In this document: piece by piece, positions 46,796-59,265 of the stretch | Layout of the letters: the number at the start of each line of letters is the position of its first letter | Numbering within the stretch: position 1 is the first letter of the stretch | NCBI GenBank assembly: GCA_964007475.1 | Contig: OZ023273.1 | Location: forward strand, 63,250,108-63,314,107 | Length of the DNA stretch: 64,000 bases | Origin: Hybos culiciformis | Lineage: Eukaryota > Arthropoda > Insecta > Diptera > Hybotidae | Direction of reading: 5' to 3' | Notes under the pieces: model-generated | Databases searched by the model: none | Seen by the model: only the letters and a program-made list of their open reading frames with translations | Told to the model about the DNA's origin: nothing | Program-made: the position numbers and the translations under genes

Positions 46796-47641
46796 GGTGT
46801 GCGGTCATAAAATCCCCGGTCATAAGATCCCAATACAAAAATCTTTGGGATTTTATGACCGAAATCGTGGGGATCTTACGACCGTTTAAATCGGTCAAAA
46901 CATCCCCGGGATTTTATGGCCGCAACTCTCGGGAAATTGTGACCGTTTAAATCGGTCATAAGATCCCTGGGATTTTATGACGGAAATCGTGGGGATCTTA
47001 TGACCGGAGATGTTATGTCCTTTTCCAAATGGAGGGATTTTGTGACCGCATGTTTTGAGAAATTATGAACGTTTAAATTGGTCATAATATCCCCGGGATT
47101 TTATGACCACAACTCTCGGGAAATTATGACCGTTTAAATTGGTCATAATATCCCCGGGATTTTATGACCACAACTCTCAGGAAATTATGACCGTTTAAAT
47201 CGGTCATAAGATCCCCGGGTTTTTATGACCGAAATTGTGGGAATCTTATGACCGTTTAAATCGGTCATAAGATCCCCGGGATTTTATGACCGAAATAGTG
47301 GGGATCTTATGACCGTTTAAATCGGTCATAAGATCCCCGGGTTTTTATGACCGAAATTGTGGGAATCTTATGACCGTTTCAATCGGTCATAAGATCCCCG
47401 GGTTTTTATGACCGAAATCGTAAGGATCTTATGAACGTTTAAATCGATCATAAGATCCCCGGGTTTTTATGACCGAAATCGTGGGGATCTTATGACCGCT
47501 TTAATCGGTCATAAGATCCCGGGGATTTTATGACCGAAATAGTGGGGATCTTATGACCGTTTAAATCGGTCATAAGATCCCCGGGATTTTATGACCGAAA
47601 TCGTGGGGATCTTATAACCGGGGACGTTATGTCCGGTAGCC
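46796..47641. mobile_element. Foldback-type element made of 61-bp palindromic units
   Basis: The body is an array of a 61-bp unit (see the separate repeat entry). The outer ends are GGTGTGCGGTCATAA on the left and, on the opposite strand, GGCTACCGGACATAA on the right. The flanks CTCGTAGG (46788-46795) and CTCTTAGG (47642-47649) match at 7 of 8, a possible target duplication. No coding frame. Its GC content (about half) is far above the surroundings. The mobile-element interpretation is an inference from architecture; a simple satellite block is the alternative. Confidence 0.5.
46803..47635 (+). repeat. 61-bp tandem array, each unit a double palindrome
   Basis: The landmark GTTTAAAT (or a one- or two-base variant) recurs at 46884, 46945, 47071, 47132, 47193, 47254, 47315, 47376, 47437, 47498 and 47559. 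The spacing is 61 bp everywhere except one 126-bp gap that holds a degenerate stretch. Within a unit, GGGGATCTTATGACC and GGTCATAAGATCCCC pair across GTTTAAATC, and GGTCATAAGATCCCC can also pair with GGGATTTTATGACC. Each unit can therefore form a hairpin in two registers. Confidence 0.92.
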
Positions 47642-47649
47642 CTCTTAGG

Positions 47650-49964
47650 TAAGTTCTGGCTGATTCCTTTTTTTTTTTTTGTAAATATGATAATTCTTAA
47701 TTTTTACATTTCTAAGATGACACAAAACAAATATTTATCCATGTAATATAATAATATGTAGACATATAATAGAGTATTAATTTTCATTCATTTATACTTT
47801 TTTTTATGAACTGAATTTATAGCTTTGAAATTGAAATTGAAATTTGAAAATTTTTAACATTATTTCCAAGTGAGTTTTTTTTATTTATTTCTTAATTAAT
47901 TAAACAATATACAATAGGTGGGATTTTATGAAATCGTTTCATTTTACTAACGAGAATAAACGTTGCTCACTTTTAATATTTGAAATTTTTGCTCCCAATA
48001 TCATTACTCTTTTTTTTTTTGTTTTAGAATCACGATAAGAATGCATGTAATTCACGATCTTTTAATTTTCCGTAAGAAAAAAGCGCACATAATAAACGTT
48101 TGCACTCTCTAACTAACTGATTTAGTTTTGTAACTAAATGAGTATTATATGCTTAAAATTAAAAGTTTCTGTGTAAAGCTTAAGTTTAACATAATTAAAA
48201 GTAAGCTCTCATCACATGCCTGTTGAATAACATACATATAAACAAGTTCTATATATATGCACTTATTAATAATTTTTGCTTCATAGAACAAATTACAGCA
48301 AAATTATACTTTAGTTACATATGAACTTTAGTTCATATTATATTTTTTATTCAGTAACGTCATTAAATAAGTTTGCAAATAAAGAGAAATACATAATATG
48401 CGAATAAGGACTCTCACAAATAAAATAAAGTTTTAAATTCAATGAATGAATGAAAATTATTAAATAATGTCATTATAAGATGGCCTGGAAAACAATTATA
48501 TATATATAGGTCCAAGTAAAATAAACTCACAATTGACTAGTTTGAACACTGGATATTTTTCAGAAATTTTTTTCGCATTCCTTATTTATTGATTTATCGA
48601 TGAAAATAATAAATAGAACATTTCAGCGCTCGTCAGCTGAATTTTTTGCTTTTTCTTTGAATATTGAAGAAACTTTTTCAACAACTTTCTGTATAAGATG
48701 AATAATCCTGTGAAAAGTTGTATTGAACAAAAAAAAAATTAAAAACCCTAAAAGATGCTTCTAAAGAAAACTATCTTGCCAGCATAATAAAAATTATTAT
48801 TAATTTTATTTTTAAACAATAATTTTATTTTGTAAAAAGTCCATGGCAACATGTCGTATATAAAACGTTTCATTTTCAAGGAAATCAAATTGGAAAGATA
48901 TAACTAACAGATCCACTGTTTAGCTTAATTTAACTTTAATTTAATTTAATGTAATTTAATGTTTAAGTGTTTGCAAACATTGCAAATTATTATTTTTTTT
49001 TAATGAACTTGTTGACATAAGATTGAGGTCATCTAAATTTACCAGTTAATGATCTTGTAAAGTTTTATTCGCTATATAATTACATTAAATAAACATTAAA
49101 CTTTCTTCCACTGTGGTTGTTGGATCAGATTCCTTACTTTTAATGTGAATTCTTCTTATAAATAAATCTCTGCTGATTATTCGAAACCATAAAATAAATA
49201 TAATGTACCTAAGCCATGTGTATCAATAGAAGTAATAAATTCTTTTTTATGGAATAAGATTAATAAAATAATAATAGAGTAAAATACCGTTTTCGTATTG
49301 GTATCAGGAAAATGTAACTTGTAATGCTAATTTTCTTTGAACTACATACATATATTTTTTAATATTTCATTTTATGTTTTTAATTTTTAATCTTTTTAAA
49401 TTGTCTTAAAATTTTTAAAGGACATAATAATTGACAAAACAATTTTCGAATTTTAATGGGCTTGAATAAAATTTAGATTTTGTATGAAGTATACCTAAAA
49501 CCTGTACCTATTAAACAAATATTATAATATGATTGCATGCATTATTTTATCAATAACATGTGTTTCTCAAATTAACTTCATTATTTTGTTTTTATTATAG
49601 GTATGCATACATTTATAATTATGTTCAACAATATATTAATAGTGTGAAAATTGTTTTTCTTCAAGTTTTTTTTCTATATTTATTTTAAACCATAAGCAAT
49701 GGTGATTGACTAAAGAGTTCGTTAAAACTAAGGTCTTGAAACTTTGATATTGCAGCACTTGAAAAATATACTTCTTAATAAATGCAAAACAATATATTTT
49801 GCGATATTCGGCCATCATATTGTTGACATTTAATAGAATTTTATACAAAATTATTTGAATTTTATTAAAAACAGTTTAAATTGGCGTTATTTAAACATTT
49901 TAGTACCGGGGATTCGAACTATTTTTATTATTGTTTTGGATTAGATAAGATACACTTTCTGTCT
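47650..49964. other. AT-rich non-coding DNA
   Basis: Nothing supportable. Frames near 49636-49848 look random. Confidence 0.45.
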
Positions 49965-50130
49965 GTCCGTCTGTACTTCTGTTCGTTTTTCCATCTGTCT
50001 GTTGCGCACTTAAATGCTTATTAAACTATACTTGAACGAATTTGATCGTGAATTCTGAAGCTAAAATGAGCCAAATCAAAGTGAAATAATTCTTGATTCT
50101 TAATACATATTTTGGTCCCGTGAGTATTCA
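49965..50130. repeat. Dispersed CTGTCTGTCCGTCTGT-type tract, copy 1
   Basis: TCTGTCTGTCCGTCTG at 49968, then related TCTGT/CCGTC words, then a more ordinary segment with AAACTATACTTGAACGAATTT. Similar tract-plus-tail arrangements occur at 55690 and 58828, so this may be part of an old interspersed repeat family. Confidence 0.4.
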
Positions 50131-52465
50131 TCTCTGACAGCTAAACTTTTTTGTACAAATTATAATATAAACGTATTGAATAAAATGAATTGAATTATGA
50201 AATCTATTCAAATTTATTCAAGGAATATTCCAAAATAATGAAAAATTATTAACATTTGAAATTTTGATAGATTCGGCATATCCAGAAATGCTAATCAATC
50301 AATCAAAATATAAATAACATAAAATGGTCGTTTGGACAAATAGAAATGCAACTAACGAAATATAAGTCTAAATACAGGTATACATAATAAATATATTTAA
50401 ATAAATAGATAAACTATGTACTTATAAAATACATTATATTTTTCTAATAAAATTCCAACTTGTCCTTCTGTAATAAAAAATATATCACTGTTATGATGAT
50501 GGGAATGAATATAGTTTATATATTGAGTTAACTATTTTATGACAGACGAAATTTCTTTATGCAAGTTTTTATTGTGAAATGGGTGTTAAAATTAAAAATG
50601 TTTACTTTTACTTTAATCTGATGAAAAATTGCAATTTTATGCAAGCGCAATAGCCATAAAAGTAAAAACAAAAAAAAATTATAGTTATGTTGTTTTTATG
50701 TAAGAGTGTTAAAATTTCAATATGCATTGAAAGTGCTTTATTTTTAAAAAGTTTATTTTAATGATCATTAAAAAATATAAAAAAGAGTATATTGATTAAC
50801 CATAAAAATAGAATGTGAATTTTAAATAGATTAAAAATAAAACTTATTAAACAAAATTGCATATAGGTATTATTTCTTTTGCCTGGAAATTATAAAATTT
50901 TCATGTATACAACAAAGAAAATTTGTTTCTAAGAAATAATAACGCGATATAGCGCTGATCTCTAATTCAAAACACCAACTTTAATAAAATTTAAATAAAT
51001 ATATTTTTCCGATAGCTCTCTGAATACTTTTAAATCGAGTTTCCAATAGAGAATTGCTGACTTAATAGTATTCAGTAAGATTTTACCAGTATTTCTAATC
51101 AACTTCAAAAAATTATGTAAACAAAGCCACAAAAAAATATAATTGAATAATGCGGGTTTTGTGTAGGTTGCATATCAGTTTTTCTTACTTTTGTTTACAT
51201 TGACACTATATGTACTTGTACACTATATTGAAGAAATAAACTACATTTTTGTTAGATAAAGTTTTTCAGTGACAATTTTTTTTTTGTTTGCAAATTTGCA
51301 AGAATACATAATTTTGTTTCCAACATTACTTTCAAGAAAATGAAAATCATGCTTTGCGATAAAAAATAATTTTTAACACAAAAATATTCATACAACATTT
51401 TTCGCCCTTTTTGCAAGCATGTTTTCAATTTTTGACTGCCTATGACACCTGTGAAACAAATTAAATTCGTAACATTTTGACAAAACCTTATCATGTTTTC
51501 ACATAGAATTATTCAGGTGTAGTGACAATAATGCTAAGCGGTTCCGAGAAAAAAGTTTTTGTTGAATGAACAGCCTTAATCCATCCAGTTGAGTATACGG
51601 TTCTACAATCTTCAGTGATAATATTTTATCTCTCTTTATGCATTATCGATAGTCAAATATTTCGAAATGAGTCACTTAAATTTATCTTCTTTCTATAGCT
51701 TATGATAATTGAATAAAATTTAATATTTAAAATTATGAATTTGCGAATAAAATTCCGGTTTAGAAAAAAAAAATTAAAAACAAGTTGTTGGTATTACCGG
51801 CTACCAGACAACATTAAATTAAATTAAAAAAATCATGCTTCATTCAAAGTTATTGTAGTTTTATGTTTATTTTTTATTTTTTATTTTTTTTTTTTAAGAA
51901 TTTTTTATAAATTAATCCATTAAACACCTTGTTTAATTATAAATGTTTATTTTATTTTAAATAAATAGAATTGTGAAAATATTTATATTATTTGACCTTT
52001 ACTAAATGGACTCAATTAATTTTATTTATTTTTTTATTTAGTAAATCATATGTAAAACTTATGAGAACATTTTATTTTATAAGAATTATTTCTACACATA
52101 CACATGGATATGTTTTTAATTTAGAATTTTTCAATATTCTAAACAGACTTTTTTGTTGATCGACAGATTAAATAAAGAGAAATATATAAATATTTAGTAA
52201 CACAGGGCTACATTTCGCCAATATAAATTTAGTTTTAAATAAAATTTTCATCAAAATGAATCCATCTTTAATATTTATTTTTTGCTTTAAATTTACTTGG
52301 TGAGTACGATCTTTAGTGGTTCAGTAAATAATACTATTGATTAAGGATACTGAAAGGATAATCAAGTACATAAACATTTTTTCTGTATTTTTATTTGAAG
52401 GTGTTAGTAAAACAAAATAAAATACTATTAATACCAAGAATGTTGTATATATGGATGAAGAAATT
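50131..52465. other. AT-rich non-coding DNA
   Basis: No supportable gene. A minus-strand frame at 51252-51494 has somewhat balanced composition but no recognisable motif, start context or splice sites. Confidence 0.45.
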
Positions 52466-52935
52466 TTTTTTTTTTTTATTATTAAAGTTACCAAATCACT
52501 AGGTGGGATACCTTTAATACTATAAGAAGTATGGATTTGGTAATGAGAACAGGAAGTTTAGACGGGATTAAAAAGTGGGACAGTTAGTAGGTAATCATTT
52601 ACACTTTTCTTAAAGCAGCGCAAGCGTCCACCAGCTGTCGGGAATATCTTTAATGGGAGAGCATTCCACATTCGCGAGGTGCGAATTGAAAACGAATCTC
52701 CGAAGCTTGTTCTATCACATCTGGGAATTTTTACGAAATATGGGTGTGACGTTGAAGCGGTACGTGTTTGGCTTCCTTTCTTTATACTATAAACGTTGAA
52801 GTACTTCACATTTATGTTTTTTTGATACCAAAATGTCAGTTCAAAAAAAAAAACTTTCACAATGCCGTTGAATTGGCGAGCAAATTAGTTTATTGGAGCA
52901 ATCTGTGCAATAGCGACTTAAACAACCGGCTAAAA
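52466..52935 (-). pseudogene. 5'-truncated LINE, ORF2 C-terminus and poly-A tail
   Basis: On the minus strand the frame at 52860-52558 contains TSHPYFVKIPRCDRTSFGDS then FSIRTSRMWNALPLKIFP and FKKSVNDYLL. This is the characteristic C-terminal end of jockey/CR1-type LINE ORF2 (an SF...R..R.WN.LP...F block followed by FK..V..YL). A further match-like piece in another frame, SRYCTDCSNKLICSPIQRHC, extends to about 52935, so at least one frameshift is present. Downstream, a short 3' UTR ends in TTTAATAAT and a poly-A run (T run on the plus strand, 52466-52479). Only the last part of the protein survives. Confidence 0.75.
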
Positions 52936-55689
52936 TCAACTCAATTTTAAAATAGGAATTCACAAATTGCGTAGACGTAGACGATTTGTCTAGTCTTCAC
53001 ATTTCAAATCATTCTTAAATTTATTTTTATTTTTCTAAAAATTTTTATTTTTGAGTTAAATTTTCTAAAACTAAAGTTCTTCATATCTTCGTGTCGGCTA
53101 GCTCGCTTCAGATTTCTAATTACTTCCAATATTTTTAAATATTTAACATAAAAAAAATGTGGCACCAAGTTAAGGAAATATACACAGTAATTGGCTTAAT
53201 TTTTTAAAATCAAATGTTAGCCAGAGGACTCGGATAAGTTAGGTGTAAAATTATTTTTATTTCAAAATAAAGTCAATGGATTCCAAAAATTTCTCTAGGC
53301 GTAAGTGAAATTTACGTGTGCTAGCTCGCTTTGGCTGAAACTTGTTGAGGGCGTAGATGCGCCGTAAACCCCAAATCCAAAAATGGTTTCGAGATTCAGA
53401 GATATGGCCCTCCTTATTTATGAAAATGTTAAAAATAGAAAGCTGTTATGCTGAATGGGGAACAGCTGTCGCCTCCCTCAAACCCATAGGGGTTTTTTTT
53501 TGCTTCCGACTTCGCAAATAAAAAGGGCGAATCGGAACTATTTTTTACCTCAAAGGTGTTGTGGAAACAAGAAATCTAAAATAGTAAAAAAAAATATTGT
53601 GATATTATATAAAACACCCTGTAATATATAAAACACCGTGTACTGTTAATGTATCACTAATATAAGAGAGATACTTCCTTCTAGAGCTGGATTTACTCTT
53701 CCTTTAGTATTTATTCGTAAATTAATACGCTGATAATTATCACGGAGAAATAATTTCGTGAAATTTTTTTAAGTACGAAATAATTGTATAGATTTTGTTT
53801 CACATTTTTACAAATACTATCAAATGAAGCTGAACGACAGCTGTTATTTTTCATACTCCAAAAATGTTTTATAAAATTAATACTTTGTACTTAATATATT
53901 TCTGTGCGGTTTACACCTTCCGATAAAAATTCCAAAAAAGACGAAAAAATGTTGCATGAAGTTAATTATCTTTGTGCATTCTTAATCAACGATAATACTT
54001 ATATGATGAGTGAATATGTATATCCGGAAGATAAGTACATAAGTAGTATTTATATTAAATGACTATACATTTCGTTAACCTACCTATACACTTCGTTAAC
54101 TTTTATCCATTTTCGACCATTTCAGTCACTAAAAACATACATATCGTTTCTATTTTCATTAGAATATTATGAGTACACTTCTTTTTAATCAATTGATCAT
54201 AAAGAGATGTAAATTAATGAAAATAAACTGAAATTTATAATCAATTTACATGATAAATTATTCATAAATAATTTAAATTCAAATGTTGACAGAAGCAATA
54301 ACAATTTCAAAAAATTAGGAGAAATCTATATTTTCTTATCACAAATTCATTTATCAAAAAAGATAAATTAAAATATTTTCAAAATTAGATTTTTGTTGAA
54401 TGAATTTTTAACAAGATATTTAAATTATCAGAATTAATTAACAAAAAAAAAAATTATTACAGATCTTGACAAATCGAGTAAAAATTTAATCTGTCAAATA
54501 AAATGTGTATATTGTATATACAAAGTATTATCAAAAAAGTAAAAATAAAAAAACAAACTAATAAAAAAACAAATCTGAAGGAGTTAATTTCAATAATTTC
54601 TAGATTTTTAATATTTTAATAAGCGCTTTTAATTTGATGTTTCTGACTTTGCAAAAAAATAAAAAAAAGAAATAAATAAATGTAAATAAAATTAAATTAA
54701 AATAATATTTTAATGAAAATTCCTTTTATTTAAATCATTGAAAATTTATTTCATTTGAATAATAACTGCAAAATGTAATTAATAATTTTAACGCTTTAGG
54801 GAAAAATTGGGTGTTTGAATCAATATTTATACAATTTTCTACAGATAGACATTTCAAGTATTTCTTGTAATAAGAACGACATATTAATTGAAATTAAACT
54901 AGTTTCAATTAATCAAAACACCTAGGATAAAATCTATCTCATTATGTCTATAAATATACTTTATGGAAAATGAAATTGAAATAAACACAATCAGTTCTCT
55001 TGAAATTGAAATTATTTTACATTTTGTAAATCCAAATCCGTAATTTTTATAATTTTCTTATTTACCAAGAAGATAAAACACCGTAATTATGTGAATTTTT
55101 GAAATAATATTTTGAAACAAAATCTTAAAACTCCGAGTTGAATAGAGACTCACGAACTACACTAACGCCGAATCTTCTAACAAACATTATAAAATAACTA
55201 TAAAATCCATCAAGATATTTGTATGTATAATAAATAATTTTCATTATCAATTGAATCAATTGATATAAACACAAAAATGTCGAATAAACTTTTGAAAAAT
55301 ATCTTAAAGGTAAATTTAATGTTCATTTAAGTCAAAGTTTCATAACGAATTTTTCGAATTCCAATTAAAATGAAATTTATATAATTTTTATTTTTTTCGG
55401 TAAAACTTTATAAAAAAGTTAGTGCAGAAGTTGAAAAACTTTGAATGGCCTCAGGTTAAATATCGTTGTTTGAAAAGAAGAGTAAAAAAATGTTTTACCA
55501 TATAAAATATTGTCATTTAAAAAGCAAGCATATACTCTATTAGAAACTTTGAACTTTAAACTTTTTTTTAGTGGTCTGACAATTATTTATTTAAATTGTT
55601 AGAGGATATTATACATAGATTGTTGAAATAATTTTCTTAGCTTGTAAGTATAGTGAAAAAATTAAATATAGGTTTTCAATAAATGTCCG
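52936..55689. other. Non-coding DNA with an unassigned moderate-GC segment
   Basis: The segment 53080-53640 is less AT-biased and holds two related words (GTCGGCTAGCTCGCTTCAG near 53093 and GTGCTAGCTCGCTTTGGCTG near 53318) and two AAAACACC(C/G)TGTA words near 53612 and 53632. This looks like transposon debris, but I cannot assign it. The remainder is ordinary AT-rich DNA. Confidence 0.4.
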
Positions 55690-55950
55690 CCTGTTTGCCG
55701 CTCTGTGCATCTATCCGTCTGTTCGTCCGTCCATTAGTAAAATTTTTATATCAAACTACTTGACCGATATTAATCTTATCAATGCCAAAATATTCGTAAT
55801 CTCCAAGCAAATGGTAGAGGGCCAAGGGTCGAAATTCTTTTCACATAAAATTTATATAAATTTTAGTTTACTTTTAATGGATTTTGATGAACTGGTACGT
55901 AGTCGATAGAACCTTGACATTAGAAAATCTTTAGCCTCCGACAGATAGCG
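55690..55950. repeat. Dispersed GTCCGTCTGT-type tract, copy 2
   Basis: TGTCCGCCTGTTTGCCGCTC, then ATCCGTCTGTTCGTCCGTCC near 55711-55730, followed by ATCAAACTACTTGACCGAT and a moderate-GC tail. Resembles the arrangement at 49965. Confidence 0.4.
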
Positions 55951-58823
55951 ATATGAATAGAGATCTATTGCAGAAATATTTGAAAACGGGTCCCATACTT
56001 CACACTGTTTGTTATATATTTATACGAAGTGTATATCTCTATGCTTAATCTCCAACTATGTACCATCTTAATATTTACCAAATTAAAAATAAATATTAAA
56101 TAATATCTTCAGAAAATATAATTATTATATATATTTTATATTTTGAGATCATATAGATAGAACATATAGTAATTGAAATTATATAACTTTGAAGAATGAA
56201 CAACTTGGGATTTTACGTAGAGAATCATTAATAAAAGTTTTCCACTTATTTCACATACATTATTAGTGAGAATGACATAACTCATTAGTATCGTTTTTCA
56301 TTCATTGAAAATATCCTTGCAACCCTATTTTAATTAAACATTATTTGTAATTTTTTTTTAAATTTCTTATTCATATTTCTATTTGTAAAAAAAGAAAAAA
56401 AATATAAATAAAAAAATTACATAGTACGGTTTTAATAAGTAAGTATATGATGTATTATTTATCTATTTAATAATTTCATTCATCAGAAATAAAAATATGC
56501 TTTTCATTCATATCATGAAATTTAAACAATAATGTGCAGTGCACATAAAATTTAATGCTTGTTATAATTTTGACTTTGACCTAATTCTATTATTCTCATT
56601 CTCAGAGATACATTCAAATAATTATTAAGTTTTTATTCTTATTTTCTTATTACTTAAAGTACTTTAACTTTGACATTGTCTTTTTTTTTTTTTTTTTTTG
56701 AAAAGAATAAATAATCCAATTCAAATATAAAATTTTTAATATTTCGATATTTATGTATATGGGAGAATCAGGACAAATTTGAAGTATGCAGTGTTATGTA
56801 TAGCGTTTTAAGGTTCGATATTATTATAAAATGTATTATATATAAAGAAGAGAACACAGCATATCGCAATCAGGAACATAGAATCAAGAATATGAATTTT
56901 GGGAAGATAATTATTAATGTCAAATATGGAAAAGTAGTTTCTATGTAGATATGAGTTTTATGAAATTTTAAACATATAAAAATATTATTGTGGTGGTTGT
57001 GACTGGTGAGTGATTTTTTTAAATTGATTTTTCAACAGACATTAGGTTTGTTCAATTGATTAATACATTAAAGAAACATATAAGCTGTATAAGATCAATT
57101 TAATTATTTTTTTTCTTCCAACTTTATTTTTATAACAGTTTTAAAACAAAGTTTTTACAATGAATTGGAAAAAAGAATTATTATTATTTCGTTAGATATA
57201 CCCACCCAAATAATGCATCTAATTTCGCAGTACTAAGTATAGAAATAAAAATAATTGTGCACTTACTGGGTAGTAAAAACAATAGTTATGTAGTTTTCAA
57301 TTCAAGCCGTGTACATCTTCTCTTTTAAAATACTTATACGGGTACGGGTTATCAAATATTAACGAGGTCACGTCAAACTGAATAAATTTAATAATATAAT
57401 AGCAAACATTTTCTTAAATAAATAATAAAAAATTATGTTTTTTTTTTTGCAACATTGATTCGTTAAAACTATTATATTATTATGTAGTTTTTATTTTCAA
57501 TTAATATTCGAATAAAATATAAATTGATTTTTAATTAAAATTTTTTATTGAGCGAATTTACGCCTGATTTTTTTTTTTTTTTAAATATCAGTTAATATAT
57601 TTATTGCGCCATTTGATTATAAGTTTTCTTTAAATTAATCTGTATTTCAACTATTAATAAAAACTACTGGGTTTCTCAATAAATAATAATATATAATAAT
57701 ATTTTGTATAATTTATTTATTAAGTCCTCATAATTCATATGATTAAACCAATAATGTTAAAAAAAAATTATTGATCTCTGTAATATCGATTCATTAATAA
57801 TTTGCAAAAAAAAAAAAAAAATATTTATATTAAATACTTGAATAGAAACTGATAAAAGGATCTAATCGAAAAATTTTTATTTTTTGAATAAACATTCTTT
57901 ATAAAAATAAAAATTTTTTGGAAAATTTCTATTTTCAAAATTTATTCAATTGAAAAAAAAAAAACCAATTTCTTACTACTGATAATTACCATTGATAATT
58001 CAAGTTTTTCAAGTTATTACAATGTAGCAAACATGATACATAAATTACATAAATATAATCTAACACCATGAGCTGATGAAATTAATGTTAATTTATTATA
58101 TTATCTCAAAGAATTTATGATATTAAATAATTAAATTTATAATTTTTTTTTTTTAATTTTATACCTATTATTCTGAAAATCTGTTTTCAAGTGTATAACC
58201 TTATGTTTATATAGAGGTACCACATAATCAATTATATAATACTTAGTTAGTAAAAGATTTATTGATTTCAAGCACTAAAATTTTAAAACTTTTTCCGCTT
58301 TCAATAATTTCAGTACATATTTATATTTAAAAACTTTTTTTTTATATAATATTCATTGAAAGTGCCAAATTATCCTTGAGATTTTCTCGAATTTTTTTTA
58401 ATGGTAATAAATTAAAAAAAAAAATAATATCATGAATTTATATTTTTAAATTGAATTTAAAAAGATATATATGACATTTATTAAGATAAGAAAAATATTC
58501 TTTTTGTAATATTGTAATTTCACACTATAAAAATGATAAAAAATATAAGTAATTTATGTTTTTAATAAAAAAAGATTTATTAACTTTAAATTCATGTTTG
58601 TTTTAAATTATACGCTTTGAATAACATTTCCCGCTTTTAAGGACTTAATGATAGCATAACCGCTATAAATAAAGTATAAATAATCGAAATTAGCTTATCT
58701 TTGATCAAGATTTTATAATTAATTCCGTATACCTGTAAAAAAAAAAAATTTGCATGCCAAGTAAAAAAAAAATTAAACTCTTTTCGAATCAAAATTTTTT
58801 CTTAAAAATGATTTTCAATATTT
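55951..58823. other. AT-rich non-coding DNA
   Basis: Nothing supportable. A T run of about 18 lies near 56682-56699. Confidence 0.45.
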
Positions 58824-58900
58824 GAATTCCTGTCTGTTTGTCTCTTAATCCGTCTTCAATTAAACCGTCTTTTTGTCCGTCCGTCGGTTCGTAAATTTGG
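58824..58900. repeat. Dispersed GTCTGT/CCGTC tract, copy 3
   Basis: TTCCTGTCTGTTTGTCTC at 58826, then TTTGTCCGTCCGTCGGTTCG at about 58872. Short, and ends near the hAT element at 58932. Confidence 0.35.
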
Positions 58901-58931
58901 TCACCCCACTGAAATAACTAAACCTCTAGAC

Positions 58932-59257
58932 TAGTGTTTCCCAACGTGGGCGGTGGAAATTTTCAGGGGGCAATTATTTGGTCACATAAAAAATAGCTTA
59001 GAATAACAAAACGTGGTGATTTACGGTTTTTACACCAAAATAACAAAATTTACACCAAAAAATCTAAATATTAATAAGCCAACATAAAGCACAATCATCC
59101 AATTGATTTATATTTTCAATAAAGTCAAATATAAAACAGTATTACCTTTTCCCGTTTTATATATATATTTAATATAATATTTTTTCAGAATAGGGGGCAT
59201 TCAAAATCTTTGAGGTGTTGTAGTGGGCCATGAATGAAATAAGGTTAAGAAACACTG
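58932..59257. mobile_element. 326-bp hAT-like MITE, perfect 8-bp TSD
   Basis: The left end is TAGTGTTTCCCAACG and the right end, on the other strand, is CAGTGTTTCTTAACC; the AGTGTTTC core is shared and typical of hAT. The flanks are the perfect 8-bp duplication CTCTAGAC at 58924-58931 and 59258-59265. The left terminal C has mutated to T. Short GGGGGCA words near both ends (58964 and 59194) suggest subterminal repeats. No coding capacity. Confidence 0.85.
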
Positions 59258-59265
59258 CTCTAGAC

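Noticed and set aside
51252..51494. Minus-strand frame of 80 codons
   Set aside because: Some Cys and balanced residues, but no recognisable family, and upstream and downstream are non-coding.
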